This document shows positions 1-8,131 of a stretch of DNA of 64,000 nt, in pieces (positions within the stretch are counted from its first letter, which is position 1; each line of letters begins with the position of its first letter). The stretch is from JAVBLT01 sp031553315 (GTDB taxonomy: Bacteria; Verrucomicrobiota; Kiritimatiellia; RFP12; DVOR01): the NCBI GenBank assembly GCA_031553315.1, contig JAVBLT010000017.1, positions 34,494-98,493 on the forward strand, in the 5' to 3' direction. The notes under the pieces are model-generated. The model did not search any database and was not told the DNA's origin. It worked only from the letters and a program-made list of their open reading frames with translations. Position numbers and translations under genes: made by a program.

Positions 1-1
1 T

Positions 2-1885
2 GGCGATCCGGAATACCGCGTGTTGTATAATTTCATCAACTACGATTATTACACTGACTTTTTTGACGTTTTGTATCCCGGCATTGCCGCAGATGCGGCC
101 GGGAATCCGCGGATTTGCGGAAGGCGGATCGATATAGGCGCCTATGAGTATGTGGGCGCCGTGCGAAGTGTCGAGGTCAGGTCGAATCTGCCCGGCGGGG
201 TTTCTCCGGCGGGCACGGTTAGGGTTTTCTCCGATGAGGGGCAGGTTTTCACAGCGCGCGAATCACTGGACGACCGGTCGTTTATCGGGTTTCTTGTCAA
301 TGGCGCGTGGATTTCAAGAGCCACGTCCTTTACCTGGTTCCCGGAGAAAGCGGGCGATGTGCTCACGGCGGTTTATGAAACCTATGCCGATCTCGATGCT
401 CAGGGCGGTGTTGTCGATGTGGCCTGCGTGGGCGTGATATATGGGGAATGTTATCCGGAGCTTCCCATTCCCGTACGAGCCGGGTATGAGTTTATCGGGT
501 GGAGCCTGAACCCGGCGGGAGCGCGCCGGGGGTGGGATCCGACCTTCTTCCGGTTCATTTCTTCAACGGAAGAACCGCCCGCCGTGGCGAAACTCGATGA
601 CCACACGCTCTATGCCCAATGGAGAGATGTGAACACGACCAATCCTGCAATCAACCACTGGAATCATTCGACCGCGTTCGCGGGTGGGGTTTACAATGGG
701 TTCGTGTATGATGAAGAATCGGTTATGCGGGGAACCGCGGCCTTTACCGCCACGTTGAAGACCTTGAAGGTCACGGCCTCACTGGTCACGCAGACGAGGA
801 AAATTTCATTCAGCGGAAAGATTGTGGATGCCGGAGAAGGGGTCTACACCGCCCAGATGAGCGAAAAGACCGGATGGCGGGTTTCCGTTGCGTTTGCGCG
901 GAATACCTGCTTCGGCGAGGCCGTTTCTCCCACGGGTGAAGTCTTTGTGATTGATGGCGCGCGGAATCGCTTCACTGATAAAACGGATTTGGAGATCGCG
1001 GAAACCATCGCGCCGTTGGTCGGCTCCTACACGGCGATTCAGGAGATTGAAATGGCGGATGTGGTATCGCCCAATCCGGAACCGAAAGGAACCGGGTATC
1101 TCACCCTGACCGTCGCCAAGACCGGCGCGGCGAGAGTGGCCGGGGTATTGCCCAACGGAAAAACCTACTCCTTCTCCACAACATTGGAACCTTATCGCCA
1201 GGACGACGGAACGCTGGCCTGCGCGTTTCCCATCTTCTCGGTGCTGAGCAGCAAGCAGGGCTCACTCTCGGGCCTGCTGTGGATCACCGAAAATGAAGAA
1301 GGAGGCAAACGCATTGCGGTCGACACCGAAAACGGGCGCTCGCTGATTTGGGAAAGCAAATCGACCGCCGGCGACGACACCTATTGGACAACGCTCGACG
1401 GCGCCTTTTGGAATCCCAAGCCGATTCTCGCGCCCGAGCTCCTCTTTACCGCCGAGCCCGGCCTGATTCCGTGGTATGAGACAAAAACCGTAGACCCCTC
1501 CGGCGACCTGCGGTGGGATACCGTTGAAGGCGGCCTTGAGCTTCTCCTCAACCCCAAGGGAACCGCCTACACCGTGCCCAAAGCCCTTGCCCTTACAAAA
1601 GATGAAGACAAAAACTACATCTTCGACACCGCCAACAGCGGCAAGCTGACCTTCGCTTTCACCGCGCGAACCGGCATCTTCAAAGGCACGTTCAACGGTT
1701 ACATCCAAGTTTCCGGCGCGAAAGCGCCCGTGCTTCGCACCTCCGCCGCGACCTATGCGGGGGTGTTCCTCCAAAACCCCGATGGCACCCTCGCCGGAGG
1801 CAAAGGCCACGCCCTCGTGGCCGAAACCGAACCCAACGCGAAGAAGCTGAAAATCAAGCGCTCCTTCCCGGTCGAGATTCGGTAA
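2..1885 (+). CDS. Large secreted surface protein, C-terminal part (5' end outside window)
   Basis: The reading frame is open to the first base of the window, so the gene starts upstream and only about 627 residues are seen. Near the visible N-terminus is the motif RRIDIGAYEY, which matches the end of the 'choice-of-anchor Q' / right-handed beta-helix family. An InlB B-type repeat follows (around residues 120-210, ending in LYAQW). The last ~400 residues form a module also present at the C-terminus of the proteins at 19537 and 24595: a YNGF start, a GYLTLTVAKTG segment, TGIFKGTFNGY, and a final KRSFPVEIR. Together these indicate an exported, probably cell-surface protein with a beta-rich stalk. 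No PEP-CTERM, sortase or autotransporter signal is visible, so the shared module may itself be the anchor (inference). Confidence 0.8.
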   Translation, partial: GDPEYRVLYNFINYDYYTDFFDVLYPGIAADAAGNPRICGRRIDIGAYEYVGAVRSVEVRSNLPGGVSPAGTVRVFSDEGQVFTARESLDDRSFIGFLVNGAWISRATSFTWFPEKAGDVLTAVYETYADLDAQGGVVDVACVGVIYGECYPELPIPVRAGYEFIGWSLNPAGARRGWDPTFFRFISSTEEPPAVAKLDDHTLYAQWRDVNTTNPAINHWNHSTAFAGGVYNGFVYDEESVMRGTAAFTATLKTLKVTASLVTQTRKISFSGKIVDAGEGVYTAQMSEKTGWRVSVAFARNTCFGEAVSPTGEVFVIDGARNRFTDKTDLEIAETIAPLVGSYTAIQEIEMADVVSPNPEPKGTGYLTLTVAKTGAARVAGVLPNGKTYSFSTTLEPYRQDDGTLACAFPIFSVLSSKQGSLSGLLWITENEEGGKRIAVDTENGRSLIWESKSTAGDDTYWTTLDGAFWNPKPILAPELLFTAEPGLIPWYETKTVDPSGDLRWDTVEGGLELLLNPKGTAYTVPKALALTKDEDKNYIFDTANSGKLTFAFTARTGIFKGTFNGYIQVSGAKAPVLRTSAATYAGVFLQNPDGTLAGGKGHALVAETEPNAKKLKIKRSFPVEIR

Positions 1886-2023
1886 AGCATATTTCGAAAG
1901 CGATTTTTCCTTTTTGACAAACGCTTGAGGTGAGACGTAGCAACGCTACGGCGATCTGAGAGGGTGAAGTTAAAAAACAAAAAGCACCGAGAAAAAGCGG
2001 AAAGATCAATCGAAATATGCTCT
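1886..2023 (-). repeat. Dispersed terminal-inverted-repeat element, copy A
   Basis: The element starts one base after the TAA of the preceding gene. Its ends are perfect 12-nt inverted repeats, AGCATATTTCGA at 1886 and TCGAAATATGCT at 2010. In the middle is the hairpin CGTAGCAACGCTACG (1936-1950). Read on the minus strand it aligns along most of its length with copy B (14626-14787) and, more weakly, with copy C (24293-24451). It has no coding capacity and resembles a MITE or large REP-type element. Confidence 0.85.
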
Positions 2024-2102
2024 AAACCAGTTCATTCATACGCGATGCGGATGAAACCCGCGCCTGCATCGCTCAGTTAACGGGTTGCATGGAGATTCTA
2101 TC

Positions 2103-2828
2103 ATGAACGAGATGGAGACGTGTTTAGACCGATCATTCGATGGCGCCCTTTGTCAGATTTCTACAGATCAATTCAAATGGCTTCCATGGGTTGGCAAAAA
2201 TTACGCCACGGCCGAACCTAAATTATTGATTGTGGGAGAATCGCATTACTTCAACGGAAAGGATCCTGTCGAACGAAAAGAGAAGCAGGAAAAACATACG
2301 GCAGACAAAGCGTTCACGCGAAAAGCCGTTTACGAGGGTGCGATTTGCAAAGACTGGCCGAACAAAACCTTTTCGAATTTAAATCGGGTGCTCTTGAGAA
2401 CAGACAGCTTCCAAAATGAAAAATTGTGGAAAAACATTGCGTATCATAATATCGTGCAACGCATGATGGATTATTCTAAAAATGAACGCCCGGCAGACGA
2501 TGACTTTGTGGCCGGGTGGAAACCGCTTATCGGCATCATCAACGTGTTGAAACCGGATAACTGCCTCTTTATCGGCATCAAAGCCGCCAACACATTTAAC
2601 AAAGCGATGCGGGCATTGAACGTGCAACATGCCGCTGCATCGTTTGGCCCCAGCATCAACACGACCCGCGTGCGCTACGCCTCGACGACAATTGATGGAA
2701 AAGAAACAAAGCTTCTTTTCATCAAGCATGCAAGCCGGTTTTTTTCTTGGGATCAATGGAATAAACACGTTGCCGAAACATTCCCAAAGGCCCTTGAATC
2801 TCTAAATAAAGCAGTCTTTTCAGATTAA
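2103..2828 (+). CDS. Uncharacterised cytosolic protein, possible uracil-DNA-glycosylase-like fold
   Basis: A 241-residue soluble protein with no signal peptide. I chose the ATG at 2103 because GGAG lies 8 nt upstream; a TTG at 2085 is in frame but has no ribosome site. Near residues 40-50 is PKLLIVGESHYF, a hydrophobic strand followed by GESHY. This pattern occurs in uncharacterised proteins that have been compared with the uracil-DNA glycosylase superfamily, but I cannot confirm that here. Composition is clearly lower in GC than the neighbours and it stands alone between a repeat element and a convergent transporter gene, which suggests acquisition by transfer. Function unknown. Confidence 0.7.
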   Translation: MNEMETCLDRSFDGALCQISTDQFKWLPWVGKNYATAEPKLLIVGESHYFNGKDPVERKEKQEKHTADKAFTRKAVYEGAICKDWPNKTFSNLNRVLLRTDSFQNEKLWKNIAYHNIVQRMMDYSKNERPADDDFVAGWKPLIGIINVLKPDNCLFIGIKAANTFNKAMRALNVQHAAASFGPSINTTRVRYASTTIDGKETKLLFIKHASRFFSWDQWNKHVAETFPKALESLNKAVFSD

Positions 2829-2875
2829 GAAACGCTGAGTAAGGCCAGATTCCGCATTGCGGGATTTTGTTCGCG

Positions 2876-2907
2876 GGTTACACAGGGTATAAAAAATCTG
2901 TGTAACC
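2876..2907. terminator. Hairpin between convergent genes
   Basis: A perfect 10-bp stem, GGTTACACAG (2876-2885) and CTGTGTAACC (2898-2907), encloses an A-rich 12-nt loop. It lies between the convergent genes ending at 2828 and 2922, so it probably acts as a bidirectional terminator. There is no clean T-run, so this is moderately supported. Confidence 0.45.
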
Positions 2908-2921
2908 TGTGAAATCGGGGT

Positions 2922-3665
2922 TTAAAAAACCTTGTCCAGCGCGAAGGCCGCCAAAAAACCGAAAACCGTGATGAGCCCCGCGAAATCGTGCGCCTCCTCA
3001 AAGGCCTCGGGGATCATCGTGTCGGCAATCATCGCCAGAATGGCGCCGGCCGCGATCGCCTGCGCAAACGAGACCAAAGCCGGCGCCGCGTGTTCGAAGA
3101 AAAGGCACCCGCACAGCGCCGCAAGGGCGCTGAGCAGCGCAATCGCCATCCAGATGCCGAAAATATAGGTTTTGCCGCGCCCCGCTTTCTTCATTCCGAC
3201 CGAGCTGGAAAGCCCTTCGGGGATGTTGGAGATGAAGACCGCCGCCACCGCCACGATGCTCACCCCTTGGCCCCCAAGAAGGCTGAGCCCGATCACAATC
3301 GATTCGGGGATCCCGTCGATCAGCGCCCCGATGGCAATCGCGATGCCGCTGCCACCCTCCTCTGCCTGATGCGTGCCCGAGCGTTTGCGGTGCTTCGCTC
3401 CATAGGCTCCCACCGCGAGATTCGCGGCCGTGTAGATCACCGCCCCGCCCAGAAACCCCGCCGCCGTGGCCGCGAAGCCTCCTTTGGCGTAAGCCTCCTC
3501 CATCAGTTCAAACGAGAGGGCCGAAATCAGCACACCGCTTCCAAACGCCATCACCGCCGCCACCGTGCGCCGCCGCATCGGCAGATAATAGCCCATCAGC
3601 GAGCCCAACAAAAGCGCGGCTCCTGCGAGCCCGCCCCAAAACGCCGCAAGCAGTGGAATCGTCAT
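2922..3665 (-). CDS. ZIP-family divalent metal transporter
   Basis: A 247-residue polytopic inner-membrane protein of the ZIP (ZupT/GufA-like) family, expected to import zinc or another divalent metal. Hydrophobic segments run along the whole length. The family metal-site helices are visible as IDGIPES (116-122) and SNIPEGL (146-152). The histidines found at these positions in ZupT are replaced by Ala/Leu and Ser, so metal choice may differ. A short hydrophilic loop (KHRKRSGTHQAEEGG) separates the halves. The ATG at 3665 has GGAGGT 6 nt upstream and lies just downstream of a strong promoter; the longer frame to 3722 would begin at the promoter and is rejected. Confidence 0.88.
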   Translation of the reverse strand: MTIPLLAAFWGGLAGAALLLGSLMGYYLPMRRRTVAAVMAFGSGVLISALSFELMEEAYAKGGFAATAAGFLGGAVIYTAANLAVGAYGAKHRKRSGTHQAEEGGSGIAIAIGALIDGIPESIVIGLSLLGGQGVSIVAVAAVFISNIPEGLSSSVGMKKAGRGKTYIFGIWMAIALLSALAALCGCLFFEHAAPALVSFAQAIAAGAILAMIADTMIPEAFEEAHDFAGLITVFGFLAAFALDKVF

Positions 3666-3693
3666 CGGCACCTCCGAGGTTAAAAGTGACCTT

Positions 3694-3722
3694 ACAATAA
3701 GAAAGAAACCCTCTTCTGTCAA
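3694..3722 (-). promoter_or_regulatory. Promoter of the ZIP transporter gene
   Basis: On the minus strand TTGACA (3717-3722) is separated by 17 nt from TATTGT (3694-3699). The position fits a short leader to the ATG at 3665. Confidence 0.75.
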
Positions 3723-3785
3723 GCGGGAGCCATGTGCGCGGTGAAAAAGGCCGCCATGCCGTTTTTTATCTTCACGAAATCCCGC

Positions 3786-3814
3786 TTGAAGCGGGTGAAG
3801 GAATCGGTTATAGT
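3786..3814 (+). promoter_or_regulatory. Promoter of the rnf operon
   Basis: TTGAAG (3786-3791), a 17-nt spacer and TATAGT (3809-3814) lie 34 nt upstream of rnfA. The -35 box sits inside a small inverted repeat CCCGC-TTGAA-GCGGG (3781-3795), which could be an operator or chance. Confidence 0.7.
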
Positions 3815-3848
3815 AAAACGAGCTTGAATTTTACAAGGAAACGGTTTT

Positions 3849-4418
3849 ATGACCTATCTGCTGCTGATTGTTGGGGCGGTGTTTGTCAATAATTTCGTAT
3901 TGAGCCGCTTTTTGGGAATCTGCCCCTTTCTGGGGGTTTCGAAGAAGCTGCCGACGGCGCTGGGGATGTCGGCCGCCGTGGTGGCGGTGATGACGCTGGG
4001 CGCGGCGGTCACCTGGTGCCTGCAAAAATATCTGCTTGAACCGCTCGGCATCGGCTATATGCAGACGATCGTCTTCATTCTGGTGATCGCGGCGATGGTG
4101 CAGTTCATCGACATCGCCATGAAGCGCTTCCTGCCTCCCCTGCACGCGGCGCTGGGGATTTTCCTGCCGCTCATCACGACCAACTGCGCGGTGCTCGGCG
4201 TGGCGATCATGACCACGGCGTATCCGTTTCTCGAAGCGGTGGTCTTTTCCTTTGCGGCGGGGCTGGGTTTCGGCCTGGCGTTGATTATCTTTACGGGCCT
4301 GCGCGAAAAAATCGACCGGGCGGATCCTCCGCGCGCGTTTCGCGGCGTGGCGGTGGCGCTGGTCACGGCGGGATTGCTGAGCCTGGCGTTTATGGGTTTC
4401 AGCGGTCTGGTCAAATAA
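3849..4418 (+). CDS. rnfA: Rnf electron transport complex subunit A
   Basis: A 189-residue membrane protein matching RnfA/RsxA in length and in conserved stretches: NNFVLSRFLGICPFLGVSKK near the N-terminus and LPLITTNCAVLGVAI around residue 105. RnfA is one of the two related six-helix integral subunits that hold an iron-sulfur centre in the membrane core of the Rnf complex, which couples ferredoxin:NAD+ oxidoreduction to Na+ or H+ movement. First gene of the operon, preceded by AAGGAAA and followed by rnfB after 16 nt. Its usual paralogous partner RnfE is not in this operon. Confidence 0.95.
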   Translation: MTYLLLIVGAVFVNNFVLSRFLGICPFLGVSKKLPTALGMSAAVVAVMTLGAAVTWCLQKYLLEPLGIGYMQTIVFILVIAAMVQFIDIAMKRFLPPLHAALGIFLPLITTNCAVLGVAIMTTAYPFLEAVVFSFAAGLGFGLALIIFTGLREKIDRADPPRAFRGVAVALVTAGLLSLAFMGFSGLVK

Positions 4419-4434
4419 TTTACCGGAGAAGAGT

Positions 4435-5232
4435 ATGGCGGTGACATCGGTCGTTTTGATTGTTTCGGCGCTGGCGCTGCTGTGCGGCGTGATTCTGGCG
4501 CTGGCGGCCCGTTATCTGGCGGTGCCGGAAGATCCGCGCGTGGCGGCGGTCACCGCGCTGTTGCCGGGCGTGAACTGCGGCGCGTGCGGCTATGCGGGTT
4601 GCGCCAATTACGCGCAGGCGCTGGTCGGGGGGGGAATTTCCACCTCGCTTTGCGCGCCGGGCGGCCCCGCGGTGGCCGAAGCGGTCGCGGAAAAGCTCGG
4701 CCTGGCGGTGACTTCTTCCGAAAAACGCGTGGCGCTGGTGTTTTGCGGCGGCGGCGACTCCAAGGCGACCCGCCGCGCGGCCTACAACGGCATCGCCGAA
4801 TGCGGCGCGGCGGCGGCGACGGCGGGCGGCGACAAGGGCTGCACGTTTGGCTGCCTGGGTTACGGCTCCTGCCTCCAGATCTGCCCGACCCGCGCCATTC
4901 GCCTCGAAGACGGCATCGCGGCGGTCGATAGCGCGCGCTGCATCGCCTGCGGGCTCTGCGTGAAGAAGTGCCCGCGCGGGCTCATCCATCTTGTTCCGGC
5001 CGATGCGCGGCTGCATGTGCTGTGCTCCTCGAAGGCGAAGGGCCCCGAGGTGAAAAAGGTGTGTCAAACCGGGTGCATCGGCTGCACGATCTGCACCAAA
5101 ACTTCGGGCGGAGCGGTCGCGATGAATGGCTTTCTCGCGGTGCGCGACTATTCGAAACCCATCGCCGAGGCCGATGCGCAGACCACCGCGGCCAAATGCC
5201 CCGGTCGATGCGTGAAAGCGGGGAAAGCATGA
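4435..5232 (+). CDS. rnfB: Rnf complex iron-sulfur subunit B
   Basis: A 265-residue protein with an N-terminal membrane helix (about residues 5-26) followed by the RnfB four-Cys motif (Cys48, Cys51, Cys56, Cys73 in PGVNCGACGYAGC...C) and by ferredoxin-like clusters. These include CLQICPTRAI and CIACGLCVKKCPRGLI, and a C-terminal CIGCTICTKTSGGAV. RnfB is the likely ferredoxin entry site on the cytoplasmic face. The TGA overlaps the ATG of rnfC (ATGA), indicating translational coupling. Confidence 0.95.
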   Translation: MAVTSVVLIVSALALLCGVILALAARYLAVPEDPRVAAVTALLPGVNCGACGYAGCANYAQALVGGGISTSLCAPGGPAVAEAVAEKLGLAVTSSEKRVALVFCGGGDSKATRRAAYNGIAECGAAAATAGGDKGCTFGCLGYGSCLQICPTRAIRLEDGIAAVDSARCIACGLCVKKCPRGLIHLVPADARLHVLCSSKAKGPEVKKVCQTGCIGCTICTKTSGGAVAMNGFLAVRDYSKPIAEADAQTTAAKCPGRCVKAGKA

Positions 5233-6560
5233 AAATCACCCACTCCTTCCATGAATTCGGAGGCGGCGTCCACCCCGACTACAACAAAATCACCGCCGAA
5301 AGCCCCTCGCGCCTCGTCGAGCACCCCGACCGCCTGTGGGTGAGCATGAGCCAGCACCTGGGCGCGCCCGCAATTCCCTGCGTGAAGCCCGGCGACCGGG
5401 TCGTGACCGGCCAGCGCATCGGCGAGGCGGCTCCCGGCCTTTCCGCGCATGTGCATGCGCCGCTCTGCGGCAACGTCGCGGCCATTGCCCAGACGCTCTC
5501 CGCCGCCGGCCGCCCGGCGCCCGCGATTGAGATCGCCGTGGAAAAAGGCTGCGCGGAAACCGCCTTTATGGATCCGATCGATTGGGAAAACGCCTCCAAA
5601 GAAACCCTCCTCGAACGCATCAAAGAGGCCGGCTGCACCGGCATGGGCGGCGCCGGCTTCCCCACCCACATCAAGCTCAACCCGCCCAAACCCATCGACA
5701 CGCTCATCCTCAACGGCGCCGAATGCGAGCCCTGGCTCACAAGCGACCACCGCGTGATGGTCGAACAGGCCGGCATGGTGCGCCTCGGCTGCCGCATCCT
5801 GCGCAAGATTCTCAACGTTCCGCGCGTGCGCATCGCGATTGAAGACAATAAGCCCGACGCGATCGCCGCCATGGAAAAGGCCTTCGCCGATTCCCCCGGC
5901 GACATCGAAATCTGCGTGCTCCCCACCCGTTACCCGATGGGCGGCGAGAAGCAGCAGATCTTCGCCCTCACCGGCCGCGAAGTGCCCCAGGGCGGCCTGC
6001 CGATGGATGTGGGCTGCCTCGTGGAAAACATCGCCACCACCCTCGCCATTAAAGAAGCCATCGTCTTCGGCCGCCCGCTCATCTGGCGCCGCGTGACCGT
6101 GACGGGCGACGCCGTGGCCCGCCCCGCCAACCTGATCGCCCCCCTGGGCATGCGCTACAGCGACCTCATCGCGGCCTGCGGCGGCCTCACCCGGCCCCTC
6201 TCCAGGCTCATTTCGGGCGGCACCATGATGGGCTTCGCCGTGGCCGATGCCACGGTAACCATGACCAAGACCACCTCCGGCCTCCTCGCGCTCTCCCCGA
6301 AGTTTGGCGCCGCCTACACCTCGCAGGCCTGCATCGGCTGCGGCCGTTGCCTCGACGCCTGCCCCATGCACGTGGAACCCGCCGAGCTCAGCCAGTTTGT
6401 AGAGGCCGACGACATCGAATCCGCCGAGAAATACGGCGTGCTCAACTGCTGCGAATGCGGCTGCTGCGCCTTCGCCTGCCCCGCCCGCCGACCCCTCGTG
6501 CAACACTTCCGCCGGGCAAAAGCCGCCATCATGGCCAACCGCGCCATCGCCAAAAAGTAA
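5229..6560 (+). CDS. rnfC: Rnf complex subunit C (NADH/flavin/Fe-S subunit)
   Basis: A 443-residue peripheral subunit. I start it at the ATG overlapping the rnfB stop, which gives the typical N-terminus HSFHEFGGGVHP. The glycine-rich stretch GCTGMGGAGFPTHIKL marks the FMN/NADH-binding region shared with NuoF. Two 4Fe-4S motifs follow near the C-terminus: CIGCGRCLDACP (from about residue 368) and CCECGCCAFACP (from about residue 407). RnfC exchanges electrons with NAD(H). It lacks the long Ala/Lys-rich C-terminal extension of gamma-proteobacterial RsxC. The gap to rnfD is 12 nt. Confidence 0.95.
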   Translation: MKITHSFHEFGGGVHPDYNKITAESPSRLVEHPDRLWVSMSQHLGAPAIPCVKPGDRVVTGQRIGEAAPGLSAHVHAPLCGNVAAIAQTLSAAGRPAPAIEIAVEKGCAETAFMDPIDWENASKETLLERIKEAGCTGMGGAGFPTHIKLNPPKPIDTLILNGAECEPWLTSDHRVMVEQAGMVRLGCRILRKILNVPRVRIAIEDNKPDAIAAMEKAFADSPGDIEICVLPTRYPMGGEKQQIFALTGREVPQGGLPMDVGCLVENIATTLAIKEAIVFGRPLIWRRVTVTGDAVARPANLIAPLGMRYSDLIAACGGLTRPLSRLISGGTMMGFAVADATVTMTKTTSGLLALSPKFGAAYTSQACIGCGRCLDACPMHVEPAELSQFVEADDIESAEKYGVLNCCECGCCAFACPARRPLVQHFRRAKAAIMANRAIAKK

Positions 6561-6572
6561 CACGGAACCGCT

Positions 6573-7571
6573 ATGACCTCCGAAAACAACACCCCCCTTC
6601 TCTGCGTCAGCAGCTCACCCCATACCCACTCCGGCGCCAGCGTCCGCCGGATGATGCTCGACGTGATCCTCGCGCTCCTGCCCGCCGCCGCCGCCGCGAT
6701 CTGGTTCTTCCGGCTCGACGCAGTCCGCCTCATCGCCGTGTGCATCGGGGCGGCGATGCTCACCGAGTGGCTCTGCCGCAAGGCCATGCGCCGCGAAAAC
6801 ACCCTCGGCGACCTCAGCGCCGCGATCACCGGCCTGCTCCTCGCCTTCAACCTCCCGCCCACCCTGCCTTCGTGGATGGCCGCCCTCGGCGCCGTCTTCG
6901 CCATCGGCCTCGCCAAGCAGGTCTTCGGCGGTTTGGGCTACAACCCCTTCAACCCGGCGCTCATTGGGCGCGCGTTCCTGCTCATCTCCTTCACAGGCGC
7001 GATGACCACCTGGGCCGCGCCCGCGACCTGGGTCGACGGCGTGACCGGCGCCACCCCCCTGGGCCTCTTCAAAGCCTCCATCAAAGGCTTCGATGTCGAC
7101 GTGACCTGGAATCTGAAAGACTTTCTCCTCGGCAACATGCGCGGCTGCATCGGCGAGACCTCCGCCCTTGCCCTCTTCATCGGCGGCATGTACCTCATTC
7201 TCCGGCGCGTGATCACCTGGCACATTCCCGCCGCCTACCTCGGCACCGTGGCCCTCTACGCCGCCATCCTCCGCCTTTCGAATCCCGAAACCGCCATGCC
7301 GGTGGCCTTTCACCTGCTCGCGGGCGGCCTCTTCCTCGGCGCCTTCTTCATGGCCACCGACCTTGTGACCTCGCCCATTACCCGGCGCGGCCAGATCATC
7401 TTCGGCATCGGGTGCGGCGTGATCACTATGATTATCCGCACCGTGCCCAGCGGCGGCTACCCCGAAGGCGTCAGCTTCGCCATCCTCATCATGAACGCCT
7501 TCGTGCCCCTCATCAACATCGCCTCCCGCCGCCGCATCTTCGGCACAGGCAAAAAGGTCCGCGCATCATGA
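6573..7571 (+). CDS. rnfD: Rnf complex membrane subunit D
   Basis: A 332-residue polytopic membrane protein of the RnfD/NqrB family. The covalent flavin attachment motif is seen as DGVTGATPLG near residue 153, with Thr as the expected FMN-linked residue. The N-terminus SSPHTHSGASVRRMMLDVI and the segment ALIGRAFLLISF are typical. It probably forms part of the cation pathway. Its TGA overlaps the ATG of rnfG (ATGA). Confidence 0.94.
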   Translation: MTSENNTPLLCVSSSPHTHSGASVRRMMLDVILALLPAAAAAIWFFRLDAVRLIAVCIGAAMLTEWLCRKAMRRENTLGDLSAAITGLLLAFNLPPTLPSWMAALGAVFAIGLAKQVFGGLGYNPFNPALIGRAFLLISFTGAMTTWAAPATWVDGVTGATPLGLFKASIKGFDVDVTWNLKDFLLGNMRGCIGETSALALFIGGMYLILRRVITWHIPAAYLGTVALYAAILRLSNPETAMPVAFHLLAGGLFLGAFFMATDLVTSPITRRGQIIFGIGCGVITMIIRTVPSGGYPEGVSFAILIMNAFVPLINIASRRRIFGTGKKVRAS

Positions 7572-8119
7572 ACGCCTTTGCGAAAACACTCTTCTCCGTC
7601 ACGCTGATCACCGGCATCTGCACCCTGATCCTCGCCATCGTCAGCGGAGCCACCGCCGGCCCCATCGAAGCCGCCAAAAAGAAACAAACGCTCGATGCCA
7701 GCCGCGCCGTCCTCCCCGCCGGCCTCGCCGCGCCCCGGCTCGAAACCATCGCCGGGACCGACTTCTACGTATCGCGCAAGGCCGACGGTTCCCTCGCCGG
7801 CATCGCCATCGAAGGCCGCACCGAAAAGGGCTACAGCGGCCTCGTCACCCTCATGGTCGGCTTCACCCCCGACAACCGCCTCCACGCCTACGAAGTGCTC
7901 CAGCAGACCGAAACCCCCGGCCTCGGCGTGAAAATCGGCGATCCCGCCTTCAAAAAACAATTCGCCGGCCGATCCCTCGCCACCCTCCCCTGGAAGGTCA
8001 ACAAAGACGGCGGCGACATCGACGCCATCACCGCGGCCACCATCTCCTCCCGCGCCGCCATCGCCGCCGTGGCCGACGCCGCCGCCAAGTTCGCCGCCTA
8101 CCGCGCCGCCCACCCTTAA
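7568..8119 (+). CDS. rnfG: Rnf complex flavoprotein subunit G
   Basis: A 183-residue protein with one N-terminal membrane helix (about 8-28) and a periplasmic FMN-binding domain. The segment VLQQTETPGLGVKIGDPAFKKQF is characteristic of RnfG/NqrC. The flavinylation motif reads DAITAATISS, where the usual form is (S/T)GAT; the Gly is Ala but the flavin-accepting Thr is kept. The start at 7568 overlaps the rnfD stop. An ApbE flavin transferase, needed to load RnfD and RnfG, is not in the window. Confidence 0.92.
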   Translation: MNAFAKTLFSVTLITGICTLILAIVSGATAGPIEAAKKKQTLDASRAVLPAGLAAPRLETIAGTDFYVSRKADGSLAGIAIEGRTEKGYSGLVTLMVGFTPDNRLHAYEVLQQTETPGLGVKIGDPAFKKQFAGRSLATLPWKVNKDGGDIDAITAATISSRAAIAAVADAAAKFAAYRAAHP

Positions 8120-8131
8120 CCCCCCTCCGCC

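Noticed and set aside
5148..6563. 471-residue open frame on the minus strand opposite rnfC
   Set aside because: Antisense shadow caused by high GC at third positions; rnfC is clearly the real gene. Similar long antisense frames occur opposite ychF, ispD, uvrB, ptsI and secY.
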